Under the pieces are notes generated by a model, which ran no database searches, was not told the DNA's origin, and saw only the letters and a program-made list of their open reading frames with translations. DNA of 64,000 bases, from NCBI GenBank assembly GCA_004020545.1, contig SAQE01000001.1, positions 62,001-126,000 on the forward strand. Direction: 5' to 3'. Below, one piece after another: positions 9,963-17,528 of the stretch (the first letter of the stretch is position 1; every line of letters starts with the position of its first letter). Source of the DNA: Mesorhizobium sp. Its GTDB lineage: Bacteria; Pseudomonadota; Alphaproteobacteria; Rhizobiales; Rhizobiaceae. A program made the position numbers and the translations under genes.

Positions 9963-10738
9963 CAGATGGCCCCGATGCCGCCATCGAGTGCGAGAGCGTG
10001 GCCGGTCATGAAGGAGTTGGCGGGATCGGCAAGATAAAGGATGCCGGTTACGATCTCGTCGACTTCGCCGACCCGTTTCATCGGCACGCCGCGTGTGAGC
10101 TCGGCAATGGCTTCGGCTTCCGGCGCGCCGGTGGAGCGGACGAAGCCGTCGACCATCGCCGTCCTGGTGTGAGCCGGGCAAACTGCGTTGATGCGTATCC
10201 CCTTGCTGGCATATTCGACCGCCGCGGAGCGCGTCAGCCCAACGACGCCATGCTTGGCGGCGGCATAGACGGACAGCTTCGGCGCGCCGGAGAGACCGGC
10301 CACCGAGGCGATGTTGACGATGACGCCGCCCCTGCCGCTCTCCCTGAACTGGCGCTCCATCCGCGGGATCTGGTGCTTCATGGCGTAGAAGACGCCAAGC
10401 AGGTCGACCTCCAGCACCCGGCGCGCTTCCTCCGAGGTCACCTGCGGCAGGCGCACGAAGGCGTGCACGATTCCGGCATTGTTGACGGCAATGTCCAGCC
10501 GGCCGAACGTTTCGACAGCCAGCTTCACGAGATCCTCCGAGAGCCTCTCGTCGGCAATGTTGCCGGCAAGGAACGCGGTTTCGGCGCCGAGCGTCGCCGC
10601 GAAATCGCCGAGCGCCGTTTCGTCGAGGTCGGAAAGAACAAGCCGCGCGCCTTCAGCGGCGAAGGCTTTGGCCGCGCCGCTGCCGAGGCCACCGGTCGCA
10701 CCGGTTATCAGCACGGTCGCTCCATCGAAACGGCCCAT
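9962..10738 (-). CDS. SDR family oxidoreductase
   Basis: This is a classical short-chain dehydrogenase of 258 residues with ITGATGGLG (about 11-19), NNAG (about 86-89) and catalytic Tyr158/Lys162 (YAAAKHG). It ends in LALDGGIGAI, as usual for the family. It is the last enzyme of the minus-strand operon SDR - MaoC - kinase - SDR (19 bp after the kinase gene). An alcohol or 3-hydroxyacyl-CoA dehydrogenase step in acyl-CoA catabolism is therefore plausible; the exact substrate is not visible. Confidence 0.92.
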   Translation of the reverse strand: MGRFDGATVLITGATGGLGSGAAKAFAAEGARLVLSDLDETALGDFAATLGAETAFLAGNIADERLSEDLVKLAVETFGRLDIAVNNAGIVHAFVRLPQVTSEEARRVLEVDLLGVFYAMKHQIPRMERQFRESGRGGVIVNIASVAGLSGAPKLSVYAAAKHGVVGLTRSAAVEYASKGIRINAVCPAHTRTAMVDGFVRSTGAPEAEAIAELTRGVPMKRVGEVDEIVTGILYLADPANSFMTGHALALDGGIGAI

Positions 10739-10757
10739 CGCTCAGCTCTCCGCGTTT

Positions 10758-11852
10758 TCAAGTCTTCTTGTCGATCAGGTCCACCGCCAGCGCGGCAAGC
10801 AGCTTCACCGCCTCGCCGTAGGTCTTTGCCTTTTCCGGGTTGGAGGCGTTGCCGTCCAGCGCGCGGCGGTAGACACCCTGGCAGATCGCCGCCAGCCGGA
10901 AGAAGGAGAAGGCGAGGAAGAACGTCCAGTTGCCGATGCCCTCGATGTCGCGCCGGCGGCAATAGGCGGCGACATAGGCTTCCTCGGAGGGCAGGCCGAG
11001 CGTGGCGCGGTCGACGCCGCCAAGGCCACGAAAGCCGGACGCGTGCGGCAGCCGCCACTGCATGCATTGATAGGCGAGGTCGGCGAAGGGATGGCCGAGC
11101 GTCGACAGTTCCCAGTCGAGCACGGCGATGACCTTCGGCTCATCCTTGGCAAAGATCATGTTGTCCAGCCGGTAGTCGCCATGCACCAGCGAGACCCGGC
11201 CGTCATCGGCCGGCATGTGCGTCTCGAGCCAGGCAATCAGCCGGTCCATGTCGGCAATCGTTTCGGTTTCCGAGGCGCGGTACTGGCTGGTCCAGCGGGC
11301 GAACTGGCGTTCGAAATAGCTGCCGGGCTTGCCGAAATCGTTGAGACCGACGGCCTCGACGTCGACGTCATGCAAGGCGGCGAGCGTCGCATTCATGGCG
11401 TCGTAGATCGCGGCGCGCTCGCCATTGCTGGATGTGTTGGGGCCGGCTGCGTCCGGCAAGGATGGATCCCAGAAGATGCGCCCGTCGAGGAACTCCATGA
11501 CATAGAACATGCGGCCGATCGGGGAGTCCTCGCCGGACAGGTGCAGCATGCGCGGCACCGGCACGGCAGTGCCGGCGAGCGCTTGCATCACCCGGAACTC
11601 GCGGTCGACCTGGTGCGCGGATTTCAAAAGCTGTCCCGGCGGCTTGGCGCGCAGCACGTAGCGGCCGCTTGCGGCTGTCAGGAGATAGGTCGGGTTCGAC
11701 TGTCCGGACTTGAACTTCTCGATCGCGGAAAGTCCCACAAAACCGGGGATATGCGCTTCGAGATAGGGCGCGAGCGTCACTTGGTCGAGCGCAAGCGCCG
11801 CCTTGTCGAGCGCAAGCGCCGCCTTGTCGAGCGCGTTGGCGTCGCCGCTCAT
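10758..11852 (-). CDS. Phosphotransferase, ACAD10/11 kinase-like (LvaA type)
   Basis: This is a 364-residue aminoglycoside-phosphotransferase-fold kinase. The catalytic loop is LVHGDYRLDNMIF and the metal-binding segment is AVLDWELSTLGHPFADLAY, which is the specific wording of the ACAD10/ACAD11-associated kinases rather than of antibiotic-resistance enzymes. Those kinases, and LvaA of Pseudomonas levulinate catabolism, phosphorylate 4-hydroxyacyl-CoA so that an acyl-CoA-dehydrogenase-like partner can eliminate phosphate. The partner type is encoded at 13315. The N-terminus carries three tandem heptads (ALDKAAL, ALDKAAL, ALDQVTL). The start overlaps the MaoC stop by 4 nt. Confidence 0.88.
   Translation of the reverse strand: MSGDANALDKAALALDKAALALDQVTLAPYLEAHIPGFVGLSAIEKFKSGQSNPTYLLTAASGRYVLRAKPPGQLLKSAHQVDREFRVMQALAGTAVPVPRMLHLSGEDSPIGRMFYVMEFLDGRIFWDPSLPDAAGPNTSSNGERAAIYDAMNATLAALHDVDVEAVGLNDFGKPGSYFERQFARWTSQYRASETETIADMDRLIAWLETHMPADDGRVSLVHGDYRLDNMIFAKDEPKVIAVLDWELSTLGHPFADLAYQCMQWRLPHASGFRGLGGVDRATLGLPSEEAYVAAYCRRRDIEGIGNWTFFLAFSFFRLAAICQGVYRRALDGNASNPEKAKTYGEAVKLLAALAVDLIDKKT
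11784..11834. repeat. 21-bp tandem repeat inside the kinase gene
   Basis: Two perfect 21-bp copies (11784-11804 and 11805-11825) and the first 9 bp of a third encode repeated ALDKAAL heptads near the N-terminus. The repeat length keeps the frame, so slippage would change the protein by whole heptads. Confidence 0.85.
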
Positions 11853-12328
11853 GCGGTCTCTGGCTGGCGTTCGATCAGCGTCAGCGTCAGCCAGCGCGCG
11901 GTGAGCGCCGGCTTCTTTGACCCCTCGATCTCGATGGTCACGTCATGCGCCGTCTGCACCCAGCCCGAGGGCCTGACCTTGACGTCGGCCAGCACGAAGC
12001 GGGTGCGGATGCGCGAGCCGGTCTTGACCGGCGCCAGGAAGCGCAGCGTGTCGAAGCCGTGGTTGACGCCCATTTTGGTGTTTTCGATCGGCGGCATGGT
12101 CTCGAAGGTCATCGCCGACAGAAGCGACAGCGACAGGAAGCCGTGCGCGATGGTGCCGCCGAACGGCGTCTCGCGCGCGGCGCGCTCCGGATCGCAATGG
12201 ATGAACTGGTGGTCGTCGGTGGCGTCGGCGAACTGGTCGATCATACGCTGCGTCACCGTGCGCCAGGGCGACACGCCGACTTCCTTGCCGACGCTGGCCA
12301 GAAGCGTATCGAGACTGATCGGTTCCAC
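11849..12328 (-). CDS. MaoC family (R)-specific enoyl-CoA hydratase-like protein
   Basis: This is a 159-residue hot-dog-fold protein. The hydratase motif is visible as QRMIDQFADATDDHQFIHCDPERA, giving the Asp and His of the MaoC active site, followed by GTIAHGFLSLSLLS. These enzymes hydrate trans-2-enoyl-CoA to (R)-3-hydroxyacyl-CoA. The start is GTG at 12328 with GGAGGA 8 nt upstream. It sits between an SDR and the kinase in one operon, which supports a role in beta-oxidation-like processing of the product made by the kinase/dehydrogenase pair. Confidence 0.93.
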   Translation of the reverse strand: MEPISLDTLLASVGKEVGVSPWRTVTQRMIDQFADATDDHQFIHCDPERAARETPFGGTIAHGFLSLSLLSAMTFETMPPIENTKMGVNHGFDTLRFLAPVKTGSRIRTRFVLADVKVRPSGWVQTAHDVTIEIEGSKKPALTARWLTLTLIERQPETA

Positions 12329-12380
12329 GCTGATGTCCTCCGCACCCCGCCCGGATCGCGATTCCTCGAACCGGGCGCCT

Positions 12381-13196
12381 TCATTCCTTGAACAATGTCA
12401 TCCCGTGCTGCACCGACTGGCCGCCGTCGATCGGCAGGATGGCGCCGGTGACATAGCTGCCGGCACGGCTGCACAAATAGAGCGTTGCGCCGGCAATGTC
12501 ATCCGGTACCCCGATGCGGCCCAGCGGAACGTGGTTACCGACATGTTTCGCCTGCTCCTCGGTGGCGGTGGCAAACGCCGTCATGCGGCTCTGGAAGGGG
12601 CCGGGCGCAAAGGCATTGACGGTGATGCGGCGGGCGGCGAACTCGAGCGCCAGCGTGCGTGTCAGGTGATGCACCGCGGCCTTGGAGGCGGTGTAGGAAT
12701 AGGCGTCGTCGGCAAGCGGCTGAGTGCCCATCACCGAGCCCAGATTGATCACGCGGGCCGGGTCCTCGTCGCTTGCGGCGGCGTCGAGCAGCGGCAAAAG
12801 CTCCCGCGTCAGGTGGAAGACGGCGGTGACGTTGACGCCGAACACCTTGGCCCAGGCGTGATAGGGAAACTCTTCCAGCGGCGCGCCCCAGGAAATGCCG
12901 GCATTGTTGACCAGGATGTGCAGACGGTCCGTGCGCACCTTCACCTCGGCGACCAACGCGGCGATGCCAGCTTCGCTGGAGACGTCGCCGGCGAAACCCT
13001 CGGCCCGGCCGGAGCCGCCAAGCGCATTCAATTCGTTGGCGACCTTCACACAGTCCTCGCCCTTGCGCGAGGCGATCATCACGGTGGCGCCGGCCCGCAC
13101 CAGCCCGGTCGCGATCATACGGCCGATGCCGGTCGCTGCACCGGTCACCAGCGCGGTCTTGCCGGCAACCGAGAACAGCTTGTCCAGATAGCTCAT
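12381..13196 (-). CDS. SDR family oxidoreductase
   Basis: This is a 271-residue short-chain dehydrogenase: VTGAATGIG at about 17-25, NNAG at about 97-100, catalytic Ser154, Tyr168 and Lys172 (YTASK). It ends ILPIDGGQSVQHGMTLF. I place the start at ATG 13196 (MSYLDKLFSV), which has GGGAGGA 6 nt upstream; the longer in-frame extension to 13337 overlaps the divergent gene and lacks similarity. It is the first gene of the minus-strand SDR-MaoC-kinase-SDR operon and is divergent from the acyl-CoA dehydrogenase gene. Confidence 0.93.
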   Translation of the reverse strand: MSYLDKLFSVAGKTALVTGAATGIGRMIATGLVRAGATVMIASRKGEDCVKVANELNALGGSGRAEGFAGDVSSEAGIAALVAEVKVRTDRLHILVNNAGISWGAPLEEFPYHAWAKVFGVNVTAVFHLTRELLPLLDAAASDEDPARVINLGSVMGTQPLADDAYSYTASKAAVHHLTRTLALEFAARRITVNAFAPGPFQSRMTAFATATEEQAKHVGNHVPLGRIGVPDDIAGATLYLCSRAGSYVTGAILPIDGGQSVQHGMTLFKE

Positions 13197-13314
13197 CGCA
13201 TTCCTCCCGTGCCTCGTCCCGAGCCGAACCGAAGGACTCGCGTTGACAAGGCTAGCCGAAGTACGGTCATCCTTGCCATGGGTAAAGATTTGATCTGCGA
13301 AAGGGCCGGAACCG

Positions 13315-14556
13315 ATGGCGGACATGAATCTCGGCATGAGCGAGCGGCTGAAGCCGATCCATCAGCGCGTGGCCGCGATGGTGCGCGACGAGATCGCGCC
13401 GCTCAGCGAGGATTTTCTCGTCGAGGTCGGCAGGAACGGCGACCGCTGGACCTACACGGCCAGACAGACCGAGATCCTCGAAGGGTTGAAGCGGACTGCG
13501 CGGGAGCGCGGCCTGTGGAATTTCTGGCTCACCGATTCCGAGCGCGGCTATGGCCTGTCGACGGTCGAATACGCCTATCTGGCGGAGGAGATGGGCAAGG
13601 CGCATCTTGGCGCCGAGACCTTCAACTGCTCGGCGCCCGACACCGGCAACATGGAGGTGCTGGAACGCTACGGCTCGGAAGAGCATAAGCGACAATGGCT
13701 GGAGCCGCTGCTCGACGGCAGGATCCGCTCCGCCTACCTGATGACCGAGCCGGACGTCGCCTCATCGGACGCCACCAACATTTCGATGCGCTGCGAGCGG
13801 CGCGGCGACGACTATGTGCTCAACGGCGAGAAATGGTGGGCGTCCGGCGCCGGCGATCCGCGCTGCGCCATCTACATCGTGATGGTCAGGACGGGTTCGG
13901 ATGAAGAGCCGCAGCATCGCCGGCATTCGATGATCCTGGTGCCAGCGGGCAGCAAAGGCGTGACCAAGCTCCGGGCCATGCAGGTCTATGGCGAGGACGA
14001 CGCGCCGCACGGCCATATGCATCTGAGGTTCGAGGATGTGCGGGTGCCGGCGGCGAACCTGATCCTCGGCGAGGGCAGGGGGTTCGAAATCGCGCAGGGG
14101 CGGTTGGGGCCGGGCCGCATCCATCACTGCATGCGCGCCATCGGCCAGGCCGAGATGGCGCTGGAGATGCTCTGTCTACGCTCGGTGCGGCGCGAGGCCT
14201 TTGGCCAGTCGCTGGCCAAGCTCGGCGCCAATTTCGACATCATCGCCGAGTGCCGCATGGAGATCGAGATGGCCAGGCTGCTCTGCCTCAAGGCGGCGTG
14301 GATGATCGACCAGGGCGACGCGCGCGCCGCGGCGCCCTGGATCAGCCAGATCAAGGTCGTCGCGCCGCGCGTCGCGCTCAAGGTCACCGACGAGGCGGTG
14401 CAGATGTTCGGCGCGCAGGGTATCAGCCAGGATACGCCGCTCGCCCGCTCGTGGACGCATCTTCGGACCCTGCGCCTGGCCGACGGACCGGACGCCGTCC
14501 ACAGGCGGCAGGTGGCTCGCACGGAACTCAAGAAATACACGCAGGAAAAGGTCTGA
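13315..14556 (+). CDS. Acyl-CoA dehydrogenase, ACAD11/LvaC-like
   Basis: This is a 413-residue FAD enzyme of the acyl-CoA dehydrogenase superfamily. Motifs seen are AYLMTEPDVASSDATNI (FAD contact), NGEKWWASGAGDP, and RLGPGRIHHCMRAIGQAE in the helical C-terminal domain. This wording matches the ACAD10/11 group, whose members act on phosphorylated 4-hydroxyacyl-CoA delivered by an APH-fold kinase. Such a kinase is encoded in the divergent operon (10758-11852). The downstream oxidoreductase follows at 5 nt. The divergent promoter region is 118 bp. Confidence 0.93.
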   Translation: MADMNLGMSERLKPIHQRVAAMVRDEIAPLSEDFLVEVGRNGDRWTYTARQTEILEGLKRTARERGLWNFWLTDSERGYGLSTVEYAYLAEEMGKAHLGAETFNCSAPDTGNMEVLERYGSEEHKRQWLEPLLDGRIRSAYLMTEPDVASSDATNISMRCERRGDDYVLNGEKWWASGAGDPRCAIYIVMVRTGSDEEPQHRRHSMILVPAGSKGVTKLRAMQVYGEDDAPHGHMHLRFEDVRVPAANLILGEGRGFEIAQGRLGPGRIHHCMRAIGQAEMALEMLCLRSVRREAFGQSLAKLGANFDIIAECRMEIEMARLLCLKAAWMIDQGDARAAAPWISQIKVVAPRVALKVTDEAVQMFGAQGISQDTPLARSWTHLRTLRLADGPDAVHRRQVARTELKKYTQEKV

Positions 14557-14561
14557 CCATC

Positions 14562-15599
14562 ATGGCGCTTCCGTCGGAAATGAAGGCCTTGCTGCTCGTC
14601 GGCGACGGCTACACCAGGACACCTTCGGCCGGCCCGCTGGAGGCGATGGAGCCCTATCTCCGGCCTGGCAGCGTTGCGCTGCCCACGCCCGGCCCGACAC
14701 AGGCGCTGATCAAGGTTAACCTCGCCTCGATCAACCCTTCCGACGTCGCCTTCATCAAAGGGCAATACGGCCAGCCGCGCGTGCAGGGCCGGCCGGCGGG
14801 TTTCGAAGGCGTCGGCATCGTCGTCGCTACTGGCAGTGACCCCTATGCAAAAAGTCTGGAGGGAAAGCGCGTCGCCTTCGCCACCGGCGTGTCGAACTGG
14901 GGTTCGTGGGCCGACTATGCGGTTGCCGAGGCGGCTTCCTGCATTCCGCTGCTCGACACGGTGCGCGACGAGGATGCAGCGGCGATGATCGTCAATCCGC
15001 TGACCGCGCTTGCCATGTTCGATATCGTCAAGCAGGAGGGTGACAAGGCCTTCATCATGACCGCCGGCGCCAGCCAGCTCTGCAAGCTGATCATCGGGCT
15101 CGCGAAGGAGGAAGGTTTCCGGCCGATCGTCACCGTGCGCCGCGAGGAGCAGATCCCGTTGCTGAAAGGCATCGGCGCGGCCCATGTGCTCAACGAGAAG
15201 GCGGCGGATTTCGAGGCGACACTGCGCGAAGTGATGAAGGCCGAGCAGCCGCGCATCTTCCTCGACGCGGTGACCGGACCATTGGCCTCGGCCATCTTCA
15301 ACGCCATGCCGAAGCGTTCGCGCTGGATCGTCTATGGAAGGCTCGATGCCGAGCCGACGATCATCCGCGAGCCTGGCCAACTGATCTTCCAGCACAAGCA
15401 TATCGAAGGCTTCTGGCTGGCCGAATGGATGCGGCAGTTCCGCGATAGGCTAGGCCCGGCCGTGCTGGAGGCGCAGAAGCGCTTTTCCGACGGGCGTTGG
15501 TCAACGGATGTGACAGCGGTGGTGCCGTTGGACGAGGCGATGGCGCGCCTGCCGGCGGAATTGGCAAAGCCGAACGGCAAGGTGTTCATCAAGCCGTAG
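14562..15599 (+). CDS. Zinc-binding-dehydrogenase-like quinone oxidoreductase (MDR)
   Basis: This is a 345-residue member of the medium-chain dehydrogenase/reductase superfamily. The GroES-like N-terminal half contains INPSDVAFIKGQYG and GFEGVGIV. The Rossmann half is less canonical (FIMTAGASQLCKLIIGLAK in place of GxGxxG) but retains the fold pattern. The catalytic-zinc cysteine of alcohol dehydrogenases is not evident, so a quinone or enone reductase role is more likely. It starts at ATG 14562, 5 nt after the acyl-CoA dehydrogenase gene, and is probably co-transcribed with it. Confidence 0.88.
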   Translation: MALPSEMKALLLVGDGYTRTPSAGPLEAMEPYLRPGSVALPTPGPTQALIKVNLASINPSDVAFIKGQYGQPRVQGRPAGFEGVGIVVATGSDPYAKSLEGKRVAFATGVSNWGSWADYAVAEAASCIPLLDTVRDEDAAAMIVNPLTALAMFDIVKQEGDKAFIMTAGASQLCKLIIGLAKEEGFRPIVTVRREEQIPLLKGIGAAHVLNEKAADFEATLREVMKAEQPRIFLDAVTGPLASAIFNAMPKRSRWIVYGRLDAEPTIIREPGQLIFQHKHIEGFWLAEWMRQFRDRLGPAVLEAQKRFSDGRWSTDVTAVVPLDEAMARLPAELAKPNGKVFIKP

Positions 15600-15714
15600 C
15601 GGCGTCCTTCCCTTCGCCCCGGCCAAGCAGAAGACAAGCGACCGGGGACAGGAACAGCGTCGAGACGGTGGAGGCCGAGGCCGCCCACCGCCTTTCTTGT
15701 GGGTGACGATAGGT

Positions 15715-16542
15715 TCACCGCAGGCTTTCCAGGTCGCGGATGCGCTTGGCGCCGGCAGTTTCGAGCTGCCTGGTGACCGCGCCGATCAGCGTTTCGGCGA
15801 CGACAAAGAGTGCGGCAGACGAATCCCATGCTGAAGGCACGGCGGTGCGCCCGGCGATCACATGGCGGGCGAAGCGGGCGATCGGCGAGAGCCATTGGTC
15901 GGTGAAGAGCACGATCTGCACACCGCGCTGGCGTGCCTTTTCGGCAAAGCGGATCAGGCTCTCCTGGTAGCGCCTGATGTCGAAGATCACCAGCACGTCG
16001 CGCTTGCCCATGTCGATCAGCCGGTCGCGCCAGATGCTCTCCTGGCCGGCGAGGTGGTAGACGTCCGGCTGGATGATGGTGAGGTGCGCGGCCATGTAGC
16101 GCGCCAGCGGGTCGGTGAAGCGGCCGCCGATCAGGAAGGTCTTGCCGCGCCGCTCGGCGAGTGTCTTGGCGATGTCGGCCAGTTGCCTGTCGGACAGATG
16201 CCGGAACGTCTCGCGCAGGTTGTCGAGCGTCGCCTCCAGCATCGGCGAGACGGCGCCGCCGGCGGGCGATGCCGGGTCGAGCGTGCGCGAGGCCGGGGAC
16301 TGCAACTGTGCCGCCAGTTCATCCTGCAGCGCCGACTGGAACTCGGGATAGTTCTGGAAGCCCAATCTCGCGACGAAACGCAGGATCGTCGGCGACGAGA
16401 CGCCGGCCGCGGCCGAGAATTCGGCGACCGTCTTCAGTCCGGTCAGCGGATAGTTGGCAATCAGCGTCTGCGCGGCTCGGCGCTCGCCCGCGGGCATGGT
16501 GCCGATGCGGTCCGAGATCAGTTCGGCAATGCTGGAGATCAT
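15715..16542 (-). CDS. RpiR/MurR family transcriptional regulator
   Basis: This is a 275-residue regulator with the two-domain RpiR layout: an N-terminal HTH (residues about 1-77, with KTVAEFSAAAGVSSPTILRF) and a C-terminal SIS sugar-phosphate-isomerase-like domain (GKTFLIGGRFTDPLARYMA, then RGVQIVLFTDQWLSPIA). SIS domains sense phosphorylated or other small ligands. It is transcribed divergently from the amidohydrolase/permease/ligase operon, and the shared 147-bp region carries a palindrome on the operon promoter. It is therefore the likely regulator of that operon. ATG 16542 is preceded by a GGGG-A-rich site. Confidence 0.93.
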   Translation of the reverse strand: MISSIAELISDRIGTMPAGERRAAQTLIANYPLTGLKTVAEFSAAAGVSSPTILRFVARLGFQNYPEFQSALQDELAAQLQSPASRTLDPASPAGGAVSPMLEATLDNLRETFRHLSDRQLADIAKTLAERRGKTFLIGGRFTDPLARYMAAHLTIIQPDVYHLAGQESIWRDRLIDMGKRDVLVIFDIRRYQESLIRFAEKARQRGVQIVLFTDQWLSPIARFARHVIAGRTAVPSAWDSSAALFVVAETLIGAVTRQLETAGAKRIRDLESLR

Positions 16543-16593
16543 CGTTTTCCCCACCCCTTTGGCCCGGCTGACGTCGTTTTCGGAATTCCGCGT

Positions 16594-16630
16594 TTGACAA
16601 AGCCGGACAAAGTGTATGAAATCATTCATA
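16594..16630 (+). promoter_or_regulatory. Sigma70-type promoter with RpiR-type palindrome on its -10
   Basis: TTGACA at 16594-16599 is followed after 17 bp by TGAAAT at 16617-16622. The inverted repeat TATGAA-ATCA-TTCATA (16615-16630) covers the -10. This fits repression of the plus-strand operon by the divergent RpiR protein. Confidence 0.6.
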
Positions 16631-16689
16631 GAGGCGCAATGAGGCAAAATACGTAACATACGATACAGCGCTCTCCAGGGGACGGCAGT

Positions 16690-17508
16690 ATGGAGAAAGC
16701 ACGGCTCACCGGCCCTGCACCGTCGGAGACCGTAAGGGTGACCAACCCCGGCGGCTCGAGCCCCTTCGTCTTCACCTGCGACCACGCCTCGAACTACATG
16801 CCCGCCGAATTCGGAACGCTCGGCCTGCCTGTCGAGGACCTTTCCCGCCACATCGCCTGGGATCCGGGCGCGCTTCCCGTCGCCAGCCGCATGGCTGACG
16901 CGCTCGACGCCACGCTGGTCGAGACCCGCGTCTCGCGCCTGGTGATCGACTGCAACCGGCCGCTCGACGCGCCCGACCTCGTGCCGCCGGTCAGCGAGAC
17001 CACGGTCATTCCCGGCAATTCGGATCTCACCGACAAGCAGTGCGCCGCGCGGATCGACCTTGCATGGCGCCCCTTCCACGACGCGATCGCTCACGTCATC
17101 GACGATCGGCTGTCGCGTGGCCAGGAAACGCGTCTGGTGTCGGTGCATTCCTTCACGCCGGTCTACAAGGGCAAAAGCCGGCCCTGGCATATCGGCATCA
17201 TCCATGACGATGACCGCCGGCTGGCGGCGCCACTGATATCGGCGCTGCAGCGGCTTGCCGGCGTCACCGTCGGCGTCAACGAACCTTATTCGCCGGCCGA
17301 CCGCGTCTATTTCACGCTGGAAAAGCACGCGCGCTCGCGCGGCCTTGCCTGCGCGATGATCGAGATCCGCAACGATGAAATCTCCGGCGAGACCGGGCAG
17401 CGGAAATGGGCGGATCTGCTCACAGGCATATTTTCCAATCTGGAGCCCGAGGAGGCCAGGGGCTCCCGACAACGCGCAATGGGAAAGTCAGTACAGTCGG
17501 CCAGCTAA
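16690..17508 (+). CDS. N-formylglutamate amidohydrolase family protein
   Basis: This is a 272-residue protein of the N-formylglutamate amidohydrolase (FGase) family, a zinc-dependent amide hydrolase fold. Recognisable are FVFTCDHASNYMP near the N-terminus, DCNRPLDAPDL and a later VSVHSFTPVYKG. It belongs to the family's divergent branch and not to the HutG-like branch, whose typical member is the second paralog at 49093. Its place at the head of a permease/ligase/dehydrogenase operon suggests it hydrolyses an N-acyl or gamma-glutamyl amide formed in that pathway rather than formylglutamate from histidine. That reassignment is inference. Confidence 0.88.
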   Translation: MEKARLTGPAPSETVRVTNPGGSSPFVFTCDHASNYMPAEFGTLGLPVEDLSRHIAWDPGALPVASRMADALDATLVETRVSRLVIDCNRPLDAPDLVPPVSETTVIPGNSDLTDKQCAARIDLAWRPFHDAIAHVIDDRLSRGQETRLVSVHSFTPVYKGKSRPWHIGIIHDDDRRLAAPLISALQRLAGVTVGVNEPYSPADRVYFTLEKHARSRGLACAMIEIRNDEISGETGQRKWADLLTGIFSNLEPEEARGSRQRAMGKSVQSAS

Positions 17509-17528
17509 GAACCAAACAGGGGACCAAC

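Noticed and set aside
10479-13688. A 1069-codon plus-strand frame across four minus-strand genes
   Set aside because: The minus-strand kinase, MaoC and SDR genes have full catalytic motifs; the plus frame has none.
15600-15714. Terminator-like CGGTGG/CCACCG near the end of the MDR gene
   Set aside because: The arms are short and G/C shuffled, and the T-run is weak; not strong enough to report as a terminator.
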